A DNA stretch of 18,267 nt from Methanoregula sp. UBA276. GTDB lineage: Archaea > Halobacteriota > Methanomicrobia > Methanomicrobiales > Methanospirillaceae. This document shows positions 8,207-16,189 of the stretch, piece by piece (position 1 is the first letter of the stretch; each line of letters begins with the position of its first letter). A program made the position numbers and the translations under genes. Where the stretch lies: NCBI GenBank assembly GCA_002508495.1, contig DANA01000078.1:15187-33453 (forward strand), written 5' to 3'. The notes below the pieces were generated by a model. The model was not told where the DNA came from and did not search any database. It was given only the letters and a program-made list of their open reading frames with translations.

Positions 8207-10301
8207 GGTTGGTCACCTCCTTTGCGTGACGGTAGATGAAATTCTTCCGCTCCTCCACGTCTTTTCCCATCAGGGTCTTGAACGTAAATTCCGCGTCTGT
8301 CGCATCTTCAACGGTGACCTTCCGGAAGATTCGTTGTTCGGGGTCCATGGTCGTATCCCAGAGCTGCTGGGCGTTCATCTCGCCAAGACCCTTGTACCGC
8401 TGGATAGAGACTCCTTTCTCGCCCATTGCCGCGGAGACCTTCTGCATCTCCTCTTCCTTGTACACGTATTTCTCCTCCTTCCCCTTCGAGATCTTGAAGA
8501 GAGGCGGCTGGGCAATGTACACATACCCGAGATCGATAAGTTTGGGCATGTACCGGTAGAAGAACGTCAAAAGGAGCGTCCGGATATGGGCACCATCAAC
8601 ATCGGCATCGGTCATGATCACGATGTGGTGGTAGCGGGCACGTTCGGCGTCGAATTTCTCCAGTATCCCGGTGCCGATGGCGTTGATCAGCGTCTGGATC
8701 TCGGCGTTCTTGAGGATCTGGTGTTCGCCTGCTTTCTCGACGTTGAGGATCTTTCCCCGGAGGGGAAGAATTGCCTGGAATTTCCGGTCCCGGCCCTGCT
8801 TGGCGCTGCCGCCGGCAGAGTCTCCTTCCACGATATAGATCTCGCTCTTTGTGGGATCCCGTTCGGAGCAGTCCGAGAGCTTCCCGGGCAGGCCGGCGGA
8901 TTCGAGCGAACTCTTGCGCCGTGCCAGTTCCCGGGCGTTCCGTGCAGCCTCGCGGGCTTTTGCAGCCGAGAGCGCTTTTTCAACAATGGTCTTGAGCACG
9001 CCCGGGTTCTCGTCAAAGTACTCGGTGAGCGTTGCGTAGACGAGGGAATCGACAATCCCCTTGACGCTGCTGTTGCCGAGGCGCATCTTGGTCTGGCCCT
9101 CGAACTGGGGGTTGGCCATCTTGACCGAGACGACCGACGTCAGCCCTTCGCGGACGTCCTCGCCCCGGAGGGTAACCTGGGCGTTCTCCTTGATGAGGCC
9201 GTTCCGCTTTGCAACAACATTGATGCCCCGGGTGATGGCGCTCCGGAACCCTTCGAGGTGGGTACCGCCCTCCCTTGTGTTGACCGAGTTGACATACGTG
9301 TAGAGTTTCTCGTCGTACTGGGTAGTGTACTGCAGCGAGACCTCAAGCTCGAGCTTGTTCTCGGGATCCTTTTTGGTGATATAGATGGGGTTCGGGTGGA
9401 TAACGTCGATACCCTCGTTTAAGTATTTCACGAACTCTGCAAGCCCGCCCGCGTAACAATAGGTGGCGGATGTTGCAACGGACGTCACGGGATCGACGCT
9501 TCGTTCGTCCGTGATGATGATGGTGAGACCGGCGTTCAGGAACGCGAGTTCCCGTAAGCGGTGGGAGAGGGTATCGTAATCGAACGTTGTTGTCTCGAAT
9601 ATCGTTGCATCCGGGACAAAGTGGATCCGGGTGCCGGTCAGCTTTTTCCCGAGTGCTGCAAGGAGGGATGCCCGGTCCTGTTCTTCGTTCCCCGTGGGGT
9701 ACTGCGTTGCGGCAGAGAGGTCGAGCTGGCTGGAGCCGTCCGGGCCCGGGGTGTGTGCCGGTGCCCGGCCGAAGGGGGCTGGTTCACCGTACCATTGCTG
9801 GTACCGGGCGAGAAGTTCAGCAAAGCTCTCTTCCCGGACCGTGATCGATGAGGTTGGCTTGCCTTTGGAAAACCGCATCTCATAGATGTTCCCGTCCCGG
9901 TAGACCCGGGCCGAGAGCCAGTTCGAGAGAGCGTTCACGACCGAGACCCCGACCCCGTGAAGCCCGCCCGAGACCTGGTAGGTCTCCTTGTCGAATTTGC
10001 CGCCGGCGTGGAGAACGGTCAGTACGACTTCGAGCGCACTCTTGTGGTTTTTATCCATCACATCGACGGGGATCCCCCGGCCGTTGTCCTCGACCATGAT
10101 CGATCCGTCCTTGTTGATGACGACGGCAATCCGGGTGCAGAACCCGGCGAGCGCTTCGTCGATCGAGTTATCGACGACCTCGTAGACAAGGTGGTGCAAG
10201 CCCCGTGTGTCGGTGCTGCCGATATACATTGCCGGCCGCTCCCTTACCGGGGTCAGGCCTTCGAGCACCGTAATATGGGATGCATCGTACGTTTCGGTCA
10301 C
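8196..10301 (-). CDS. gyrB: DNA gyrase subunit B
   Basis: A 701-residue ATPase subunit of gyrase. GHKL ATPase motifs: EVVDN (general base E41), DNGRGIP (72-78), SGGLHGVGVS (111-120), and the transducer lysine in QTKMRLGN (K405). The Toprim domain has EGDSAGG (E492) and DADVDG (D565, D567, D569), which bind the catalytic magnesium. The C-terminal IQRYKGLGEMN block is complete. It is about 60 residues longer than short-form bacterial GyrB. The excess is an insertion at about 157-220 inside the ATPase domain, not a Toprim insert as in enterobacteria. The start is GTG at 10301, preceded by GGGGTGATT with a 5-7 base spacer. It is first in the gyrB-gyrA operon and overlaps gyrA by 11 bases. A promoter lies about 70 bases upstream. 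Confidence 0.97.
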   Translation of the reverse strand: MTETYDASHITVLEGLTPVRERPAMYIGSTDTRGLHHLVYEVVDNSIDEALAGFCTRIAVVINKDGSIMVEDNGRGIPVDVMDKNHKSALEVVLTVLHAGGKFDKETYQVSGGLHGVGVSVVNALSNWLSARVYRDGNIYEMRFSKGKPTSSITVREESFAELLARYQQWYGEPAPFGRAPAHTPGPDGSSQLDLSAATQYPTGNEEQDRASLLAALGKKLTGTRIHFVPDATIFETTTFDYDTLSHRLRELAFLNAGLTIIITDERSVDPVTSVATSATYCYAGGLAEFVKYLNEGIDVIHPNPIYITKKDPENKLELEVSLQYTTQYDEKLYTYVNSVNTREGGTHLEGFRSAITRGINVVAKRNGLIKENAQVTLRGEDVREGLTSVVSVKMANPQFEGQTKMRLGNSSVKGIVDSLVYATLTEYFDENPGVLKTIVEKALSAAKAREAARNARELARRKSSLESAGLPGKLSDCSERDPTKSEIYIVEGDSAGGSAKQGRDRKFQAILPLRGKILNVEKAGEHQILKNAEIQTLINAIGTGILEKFDAERARYHHIVIMTDADVDGAHIRTLLLTFFYRYMPKLIDLGYVYIAQPPLFKISKGKEEKYVYKEEEMQKVSAAMGEKGVSIQRYKGLGEMNAQQLWDTTMDPEQRIFRKVTVEDATDAEFTFKTLMGKDVEERKNFIYRHAKEVTNLDI
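8213..8220 (-). promoter_or_regulatory. Shine-Dalgarno deciding the TTG start of gyrA
   Basis: GGAGGTGA on the minus strand, a near-perfect match to the archaeal anti-Shine-Dalgarno, lies six bases before TTG at 8206. It sits within the last codons of gyrB, so ribosomes finishing gyrB can reinitiate on gyrA. Confidence 0.8.
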
Positions 10302-10347
10302 GCGGAATCACCCCGCGAAAAAACGAAAAAAATCTGTACGGAAATCA

Positions 10348-10377
10348 CAATAATTATTGGTTTGTTGACGTATAAAC
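10348..10377 (-). promoter_or_regulatory. gyrBA promoter: TATA box plus 12-base palindrome
   Basis: The minus strand has GTTTATAC at 10377-10370, a plausible TATA box that would start transcription near 10346. The perfect palindrome CAATAATTATTG at 10348-10359 falls at or just before that start, where a regulator or supercoiling-sensitive melting could act. A second A/T-rich candidate (TTTAAA, near 10389-10396) lies further upstream. No known operator is recognised. Confidence 0.45.
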
Positions 10378-10411
10378 GATTGCGGTAGTTTAAATTTGAG
10401 GGGTATTATAA

Positions 10412-10900
10412 TTTCGGGGGCTCCGACGGGGAGATTTTGTCGCAATTTCTACCGGTTTTCCGGGTACGGATACGGTGTTCGATCCCGGCCCGAGCAGCAA
10501 CAGCCGGGAGAGCCCGAACGTACCGGCATCGAGGCACGACACAGCTCAGGACAACGGGCTTGTGCAGCCCTGGACTGGACGGGTCTTCCTCAATCCTCCA
10601 TTTGGGCCCGGTGTCGAGCGGTGGTTCTCGAAGTTATATCAGGAGCGGGCTGCAGGCCGGACCATGGAGGCGATTGTGCTCTGGAAGTCTGCGACAGAGA
10701 CTTCAGCATGGAAGACGCTGACAGCGATAGCGTGCCGGGTGTGCTTTCCTTCTGCGAGAATCCGGTTTATCGGGCCTTCCGGAGGTGAGGGTCCGGGACC
10801 GACGTTTTCACCGGCGTTGTTTTATGTTGGGGTGAGGCCAGAACGGTTCGGGAAGGCGTTTGCGGGGATTGGGGCGTTGTGGATTGTACCGGAGATTTAA
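10412..10900 (+). pseudogene. Remnant of a phage-type Dam DNA N6-adenine methyltransferase
   Basis: The plus-strand frame is open from just after a stop at 10409 to TAA at 10898-10900. Its residues SNSRESPNVPASRH, DNGLVQPW, then VFLNPPFGPGVERWFSK are the hallmark order of phage-type Dam methylases; NPPF is catalytic motif IV. The rest (WKSATETSAWKTL, CFPSARIRFIGP, FYVGVRPERFGKAF, ending ALWIVPEI) follows the family to its natural C terminus. The N-terminal part, which normally precedes the DPCSNS block, is missing: upstream residues do not resemble it and there is no ATG. A GTG at 10475 could start a 141-residue product, but no ribosome site or promoter is evident. I therefore call it a 5'-truncated remnant. 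It marks mobile DNA at the edge of the island. Confidence 0.7.
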
Positions 10901-10924
10901 GAAAACGTATGAAACTCAGGGAAA

Positions 10925-13900
10925 TTACGACAAAGCACTGTCAAATATTTCAACGGTGTCCAAAATATCTTTTTTTTGTTGGGATGATAATCTAGGATTG
11001 CGAAATACCGATTGGTTGAAACAGCTGATTATATACGATTTATCTCTTTGAACTGTCAAATCGTGAAGCAATTTAACGAGTAAATAATTTCGTGTCTCGA
11101 TTTCCACGGGTTTTCGCCATAACAATTCAGTGAATTGTATTCCAACAATAGTTGAAGAATCGATATCAGATTTACCTTCTTTCAAGCATTCAAGAACTTC
11201 AATAAATGGAGTTTTAACATCCCATTCGGCTAGGATCGCGGCCTTTAAAAGAACATTTGAATTTACACTTGTATGGAAATAATGACGCACTACGAGTTGA
11301 ATTGAAAATTCCTCAAGCTGGTCTGATGTAATTATTCTATTTGAAGCCAGATCCGATAATAGAATCTGTGTCCAAACACACGAGGACGAGTACAGTTGTT
11401 TTGCAATCGCTTGAAGAAGCCCATCGTCCGAAAAAAGAATATTATTTGGTTGGGATGCAACAAGAATAGTATCGATAGAAGCCTCCCCAAAAAGAGTATT
11501 ATACTCCTCTTTCTTCGGCCATTTTAAATTCAAGGCGGGATAACAAGGAATTATTTCACAGTTAGATCGAACCCAATCCAACATTTTTTTCAGGTTCTCT
11601 CTCGCCGCTTTTATCTGGTCAGAACTTGTTGATACATAACTGAGATTATCTCCAACTTGGAACAAAGTCATATAACCTCGCGCTTCTTGACCATCATAGT
11701 TCAGAATAGCGCCATGAATCAAATCTACTGTGCTCTGAGTAATCCCAAATTTTCCATATTTTTTAACAATAATGTCCCCGATACTAAGAGAATACACGGT
11801 GTAGAGGGCGACAGGATCTATTATGAGTTTACAATTGGGTTTTAGATTTTTTATTGCGTCGTCTCTTTCATTTGCATTCCCTGAACAACAGAAAATTCCG
11901 AGTGTTGAATCCTTCGATAAGTAAGCACAAACCGAGAATATATCCGCTCGAAATCCTTCAGCAACGGCAGCAATGGTAAATTGTCGCTTTTTGTAATAAT
12001 CAAGAATAGAACTGGTATGTTGTTGATTTTGGCTTACCATCTTCTTGAGATTTTGAATATCCTCGGATCCAAGTTTTCCCTCAGGTCCCGTTCCGAATGG
12101 AATACGATAAATTCCAGAACTGCTTGGGAATAGTTGGTTGAAATTGTTTGTACTCTCTTGAAATGCGTAAATATATTTACTGAGAATACTTGTAATCTGG
12201 ACAGTGTTTTCGACAAATGAAGTTTTTTGCAAGAATATCGATTCGCCTTCAGTTTTCCCTAATAGTTGTTTTCCGAGATCACTATCCATCCTTAATTCAT
12301 ATTTTTCAGGATCTTTAACAGAGGTGTCACATATTATGTACTGGGAAGTTTTTCCATTACGATCTATCAATTGGACCGCGGTGTTAATTCCGATGGAAGA
12401 TGGCTTTGATAATATTGGTGACCGGTCTTCAATATTCACAATTAAATGGATATAATCGAGGTGCGCTTCGGGACGGTGATAGTTTCTATATCTGAGATTA
12501 TAAGCCAATTGTATTGCGTCATCAAACATTCCCATTGAATAGTATAAATGAGCTAATTTCGCACCCACTCCATAAGCTAGATTCTCAAATTGAGGGCGGT
12601 TTTTTAAAAATTCGAGAACTTTCTCGGTATTATCTGAACGCAAATTTACTATTGCCTCATTCAATTTCATTTCAAAATCTTCTGGGTGGAGTTTAAGGTA
12701 TTGTGCACAAACATTTGCCGCTTGAATCATATCACCGATTTTATGATAAATTGCGAGCTCGATCGTCGAAGAATGAGGAAGTGGCCCACAGATTGCATGC
12801 AGTGAGCGGCATAATTCTAACGCACGTTTATGATTGCCACCGAGATAGTAAGCGTCAATAAGCTTTTGCGTGAACGGAGTATTTTGTGTTGGATCGATGA
12901 CGCTCTCAAAAATTGTCGCGGAGTCATCGAAATGACGTGAATTTAAGAAAATATCGGCAATTTCTAATTTTTGTAATGCAGGAATTGATTCTGAATATAA
13001 CTCCTTTATTTTTTGAATAAATTGCTCAATTTTATCATTTTCTCCAATGAACTGTAAAACTTTTACGAGTTCGATTAATTTCGTAATATCATTTTCATTA
13101 CTCTCGTATTGAGATTGGGCGATGGATTTTGCTTCAGGATAGAAGTCTTTTCCCTTGTCGATATTGAAAACGATCAAAAAATGATAAAGAACACTTTCTT
13201 GTTCTTTAGATCTGCTCTCACGAAGAAAATCTGTTATTTTTTCAATGCCTTCGAGGAATTTTTTTTGCTTCCGTAAAGAATTCAAGTATATCCACAATGC
13301 GCCGGGTGTTGAAGGATCCCAAATAACCTGTTTTAACAAAGATTCTGCGATAGAAAAATGTCCTAACTCAAACTCAAGAAGTCCCTTTAAGTGAATATAT
13401 CTTGGATTTTTTGGATCTAAATCATATGCCTTGTTAATATCTTTTGAGGATTCGTCGATTAAACCAAGAATTCTTTTTGCAACTCCTCTTTCCGCAATCC
13501 ATGAGGAATGTAATTTTTGGAGATTTGGATCGGCTGAGATCCTGAACCATACTTCGTCGAAAAGTGAAATGGATTCTAATAATAATTGACGCGGCTCATC
13601 AGATATTTGTAAACCCTCAAGCGTTTCTTCATCACTTTTAACAGAATTTAGGATGGAAGAAGCCAGCAATCCTTTTAGAAATAAATCCTCCTTTGTCACT
13701 GAGTCTGCAAGCGCAATTTTTAGCCATTTCGAAGACTCGACAAAGTTCTCAGCATTGTAATATATTCGCCCAATAGTTTCAGCGACATCCTGAGTGCTAA
13801 TTACTTCCTGCGGAAGAGATAACAAAATAGTATCGATCGATTCGCTTGGGATTCTTGATTGAATAATAACAGAATAGGCACGTGCACTCAATGGATTCTT

Positions 13901-15175
13901 TTGTAGGACCATATGAGCATATTCAAGAGCTTTTTCATAATTCTTATTCAAAAGATAACCGAACGCAACATTTCCGAGGGCTGTTTCGTTATCCGGATTA
14001 TATTGTAAAGCTTGGATCAGTAACTTTCCACCCTTCGAAAATTTTAACAACTGAATATTTGCAACAGCTTCGTTCGTAAGAATTCTAAATTTTACTTCAT
14101 TCGAAGCCCTCATTGAAGCTCTGTCTTTTAGGGGATAGAGAAGGGAAAGGGCGGTCGTTGGATTAAACTCATCTAATAATTTTTTGATAATGTTTAGCTC
14201 TGCGTCATATTCCGTGCCAAGTTGTTCATCAATGATAACTTGTGGGATTATTTGCGCAGTTTCGTCAGAAAAACCCGTTCGAATTCCCTTCGAGGATTGA
14301 CCAGAATATTGGATTACTTGTGCCCTGTTAATTGGAACACGGGTGAAAATTTCCAAGCCTTCTCCCGAGCTCTTCTTAATTAAACCATAATTTGCCAAGA
14401 CTTCTATCGCAAAGGCACTCGCATTTTTTACTGCGTTTTCTTGTGAGCCGGATGCATCGGATTCGGATTTTTTTTCGATTAAGTCAGATATCCCTCGAAT
14501 TAATAGTGCATCGATATCTCGATGATCTGCCGCAACTTGCATAAATCCAAGGCCTTCCATCTCAACTGCAAGTGCATCGCCATAGTAATGTTTAATTTCT
14601 TTATACTCCTTCGATTTTTTCGAAGCAATTACTTTTTCGCCAGCTACAATGGCACCGATGAAAGCTTTTGGTTTTTCCTGTTTATGAGAAAGGTTCAGTC
14701 TTTTAACCCATTTTCCTTCTCGCACAATTAATCGAGAAAGATGTATCATTAAATTATTTGGAGTAAAAACCTCAGGTCTTGGATGAAAAACTACTTCCGC
14801 CTTCCCAGGTTCATAACCATACACCTTCGTTGATGAAACAACATCCCCGATTGATACATCCTTTAATCCGCCAGCAACTCCTAGAAAAAGGACTATGTTT
14901 GGATTGAATGTTGCGAGGGCTCGTTCGGTTTCTTTGGCCGCTGATATGTTGTGGGCCCCGGTTTCAACTAATGTGACTTCCCAATTAAAATTATTCAACG
15001 TGATTGTACCGATCTCGTAAATTGATCCATCTGGATGAACTTTTTTTACGGGATTAGTGAGATATGACAGAATTGCGTTATATTCAAGTCCAAGTGCGGT
15101 TAGAATCACAGCTCGATATTGAAGTGGGGCAGCTTCTTGAATTGATTCAGTAACGGTACCTGACTCTTGTGTCAT
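10925..15175 (-). CDS. MTA/SAH nucleosidase-like + TPR + GreAB-C-like + PIN protein
   Basis: A 1416-residue multidomain protein, last gene of the operon. Domain 1 (about 19-266) is a purine nucleoside phosphorylase/MTA-SAH nucleosidase fold: ILTALGLEYNA with E31, FLGVAGGLKD (97-106), VEMEG (E205/E207) and RGISD (D231), so the three catalytic acids of MTAN appear kept. About 340-915 is a helical TPR solenoid. About 920-1005 resembles the GreA/GreB C-terminal domain (DLGKQLLGKTEGES, 966-979). About 1060-1285 resembles a PIN nuclease: LIIDPVALYTVYSL (D1120) and ILFSDDGLLQAIA (D1250/D1251), as in PIN-TPR-GreABC proteins. A helical tail follows. TPR plus PIN plus nucleosidase fits a sensor-effector of biological conflict, with the PIN probably cleaving RNA; this is inference. 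The ATG at 15175 follows an in-frame TAG four codons upstream and an AGGA 7 bases away. Very AT-rich codon use marks it as foreign. Catalytic PIN acids need alignment. Confidence 0.75.
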   Translation of the reverse strand: MTQESGTVTESIQEAAPLQYRAVILTALGLEYNAILSYLTNPVKKVHPDGSIYEIGTITLNNFNWEVTLVETGAHNISAAKETERALATFNPNIVLFLGVAGGLKDVSIGDVVSSTKVYGYEPGKAEVVFHPRPEVFTPNNLMIHLSRLIVREGKWVKRLNLSHKQEKPKAFIGAIVAGEKVIASKKSKEYKEIKHYYGDALAVEMEGLGFMQVAADHRDIDALLIRGISDLIEKKSESDASGSQENAVKNASAFAIEVLANYGLIKKSSGEGLEIFTRVPINRAQVIQYSGQSSKGIRTGFSDETAQIIPQVIIDEQLGTEYDAELNIIKKLLDEFNPTTALSLLYPLKDRASMRASNEVKFRILTNEAVANIQLLKFSKGGKLLIQALQYNPDNETALGNVAFGYLLNKNYEKALEYAHMVLQKNPLSARAYSVIIQSRIPSESIDTILLSLPQEVISTQDVAETIGRIYYNAENFVESSKWLKIALADSVTKEDLFLKGLLASSILNSVKSDEETLEGLQISDEPRQLLLESISLFDEVWFRISADPNLQKLHSSWIAERGVAKRILGLIDESSKDINKAYDLDPKNPRYIHLKGLLEFELGHFSIAESLLKQVIWDPSTPGALWIYLNSLRKQKKFLEGIEKITDFLRESRSKEQESVLYHFLIVFNIDKGKDFYPEAKSIAQSQYESNENDITKLIELVKVLQFIGENDKIEQFIQKIKELYSESIPALQKLEIADIFLNSRHFDDSATIFESVIDPTQNTPFTQKLIDAYYLGGNHKRALELCRSLHAICGPLPHSSTIELAIYHKIGDMIQAANVCAQYLKLHPEDFEMKLNEAIVNLRSDNTEKVLEFLKNRPQFENLAYGVGAKLAHLYYSMGMFDDAIQLAYNLRYRNYHRPEAHLDYIHLIVNIEDRSPILSKPSSIGINTAVQLIDRNGKTSQYIICDTSVKDPEKYELRMDSDLGKQLLGKTEGESIFLQKTSFVENTVQITSILSKYIYAFQESTNNFNQLFPSSSGIYRIPFGTGPEGKLGSEDIQNLKKMVSQNQQHTSSILDYYKKRQFTIAAVAEGFRADIFSVCAYLSKDSTLGIFCCSGNANERDDAIKNLKPNCKLIIDPVALYTVYSLSIGDIIVKKYGKFGITQSTVDLIHGAILNYDGQEARGYMTLFQVGDNLSYVSTSSDQIKAARENLKKMLDWVRSNCEIIPCYPALNLKWPKKEEYNTLFGEASIDTILVASQPNNILFSDDGLLQAIAKQLYSSSCVWTQILLSDLASNRIITSDQLEEFSIQLVVRHYFHTSVNSNVLLKAAILAEWDVKTPFIEVLECLKEGKSDIDSSTIVGIQFTELLWRKPVEIETRNYLLVKLLHDLTVQRDKSYIISCFNQSVFRNPRLSSQQKKDILDTVEIFDSALS

Positions 15176-15224
15176 AACAGAATCCTAAATTGTATAAAAT
15201 CTCCTTCCCTTCGCAGGTTGAACT

Positions 15225-16175
15225 TCATATTTTTGCTTTATCCTCTTCGAGCACAAACAAAAACTTTGGGCCATTGAGATGAATCATATGATCCGGTTCC
15301 TCAGCTAACCAGACCTCCGTCTCCCAAGCGGTCTCATCTATATATTTCTTGAATTCTTTTTTCGTCGGGAAAGCGCTGATGAAAATCTGCTTGATCCCAC
15401 TCTTCGACAATAGTTCTGTAAGTTCGTGGACTCGCTTTGGAGACATTGGGCCGTGAGAGGTAACAGCCTCAATTAAGAACAACACGTTCTTTGTCCTATC
15501 GTAGAAGATGATATCGGGAAGTTTGTCGTGCTGCGTTATCGGGAAGTTTAATTCTTCAACAAGTTTCTCATTGATTTTCAGCATCTTATTTGCTGCATCG
15601 CCGAGATACAAAAGTTCCGATCCAGGTAAAAATCTCGGATGAAGGTCACGAAGGATTGCAATTTGCAATTCGTTATGCGCCCCTGCAGTCAACGTCAAAA
15701 TCTCGTCATTAAGGGTGACGGTCAGGTTATGTTCACGTTTTTTGCCTGCATATTTCTCAATAAGTTTTCCGTGATCCGTTGTAAAATGGGACAATCTTGC
15801 ATCGAATCCCTGAGTCCCAAATGCTTGAACAACCGCTAACGCTTCCGGCGTTATCGTGTAATTGTTTTTCGGGCTATTGGTCGGGAGTGTGGGATTGTCT
15901 CTGTTCCTGATAACGATACCTGCCTGTTCGAACTGGTGCAGCGTTTGTCTTCGAATAGTCTCCCTTGAATTCTCGGCGTAGGTTACTTGATAATTTTTAC
16001 TGATGAATCCCATTATGTCGTGAATAATAATCGGGCGTTCTTTTGCATCTTTCCAAGGCGTTTTCTTCTTGACATCGAGCACGGCGAGAAGTGTTAACGC
16101 GGACCGATCATTCTGCTGTGCTTTGGGTATCCCCATCAACGTGAGGATTTTCAATGCATCTTCGACTTTGCTCAT
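15225..16175 (-). CDS. BsuBI/PstI-family type II restriction endonuclease
   Basis: A 316-residue protein of typical family length. The N-terminal half (about 1-120) is helical and contains a winged-helix-like segment (ENSRETIRRQTLHQFEQAG). The C-terminal half is the BsuBI/PstI nuclease: LLYLGDAANKMLKIN (188-202), then HDKLPDIIFYD (D221) and LFLIEAVTSHGPMSPKR (E236). D221 and E236 fit a PD-(D/E)xK-like core, though the usual lysine is not at E+2. BsuBI and PstI cut CTGCAG, so that target is likely but not proven. The gene starts 14 bases after its methyltransferase partner and has only a weak ribosome site (AGGGCG), which may keep nuclease synthesis below methylase synthesis. It would cleave unmethylated incoming DNA. 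No separate controller gene is seen. Confidence 0.93.
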   Translation of the reverse strand: MSKVEDALKILTLMGIPKAQQNDRSALTLLAVLDVKKKTPWKDAKERPIIIHDIMGFISKNYQVTYAENSRETIRRQTLHQFEQAGIVIRNRDNPTLPTNSPKNNYTITPEALAVVQAFGTQGFDARLSHFTTDHGKLIEKYAGKKREHNLTVTLNDEILTLTAGAHNELQIAILRDLHPRFLPGSELLYLGDAANKMLKINEKLVEELNFPITQHDKLPDIIFYDRTKNVLFLIEAVTSHGPMSPKRVHELTELLSKSGIKQIFISAFPTKKEFKKYIDETAWETEVWLAEEPDHMIHLNGPKFLFVLEEDKAKI

Positions 16176-16189
16176 TGTAGTTCAGCGCC

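Noticed and set aside
8112..9422. A 436-codon plus-strand open frame antisense to gyrB
   Set aside because: It lies opposite unmistakable gyrB, its product resembles no family, and GC-rich codon use explains long open frames on the opposite strand.
10970..10977. A run of eight A on the coding strand near the 3' end of the large gene, as a possible frameshift or slippage site
   Set aside because: The frame reads through normally as Lys-Lys codons to a natural stop and no alternative product is suggested.
15188..15202. TTTTATACAA upstream of the large gene as an internal promoter
   Set aside because: The distance to the ATG is only about 20 bases, so a normal start would fall inside the coding sequence; it is probably just AT-rich spacer.
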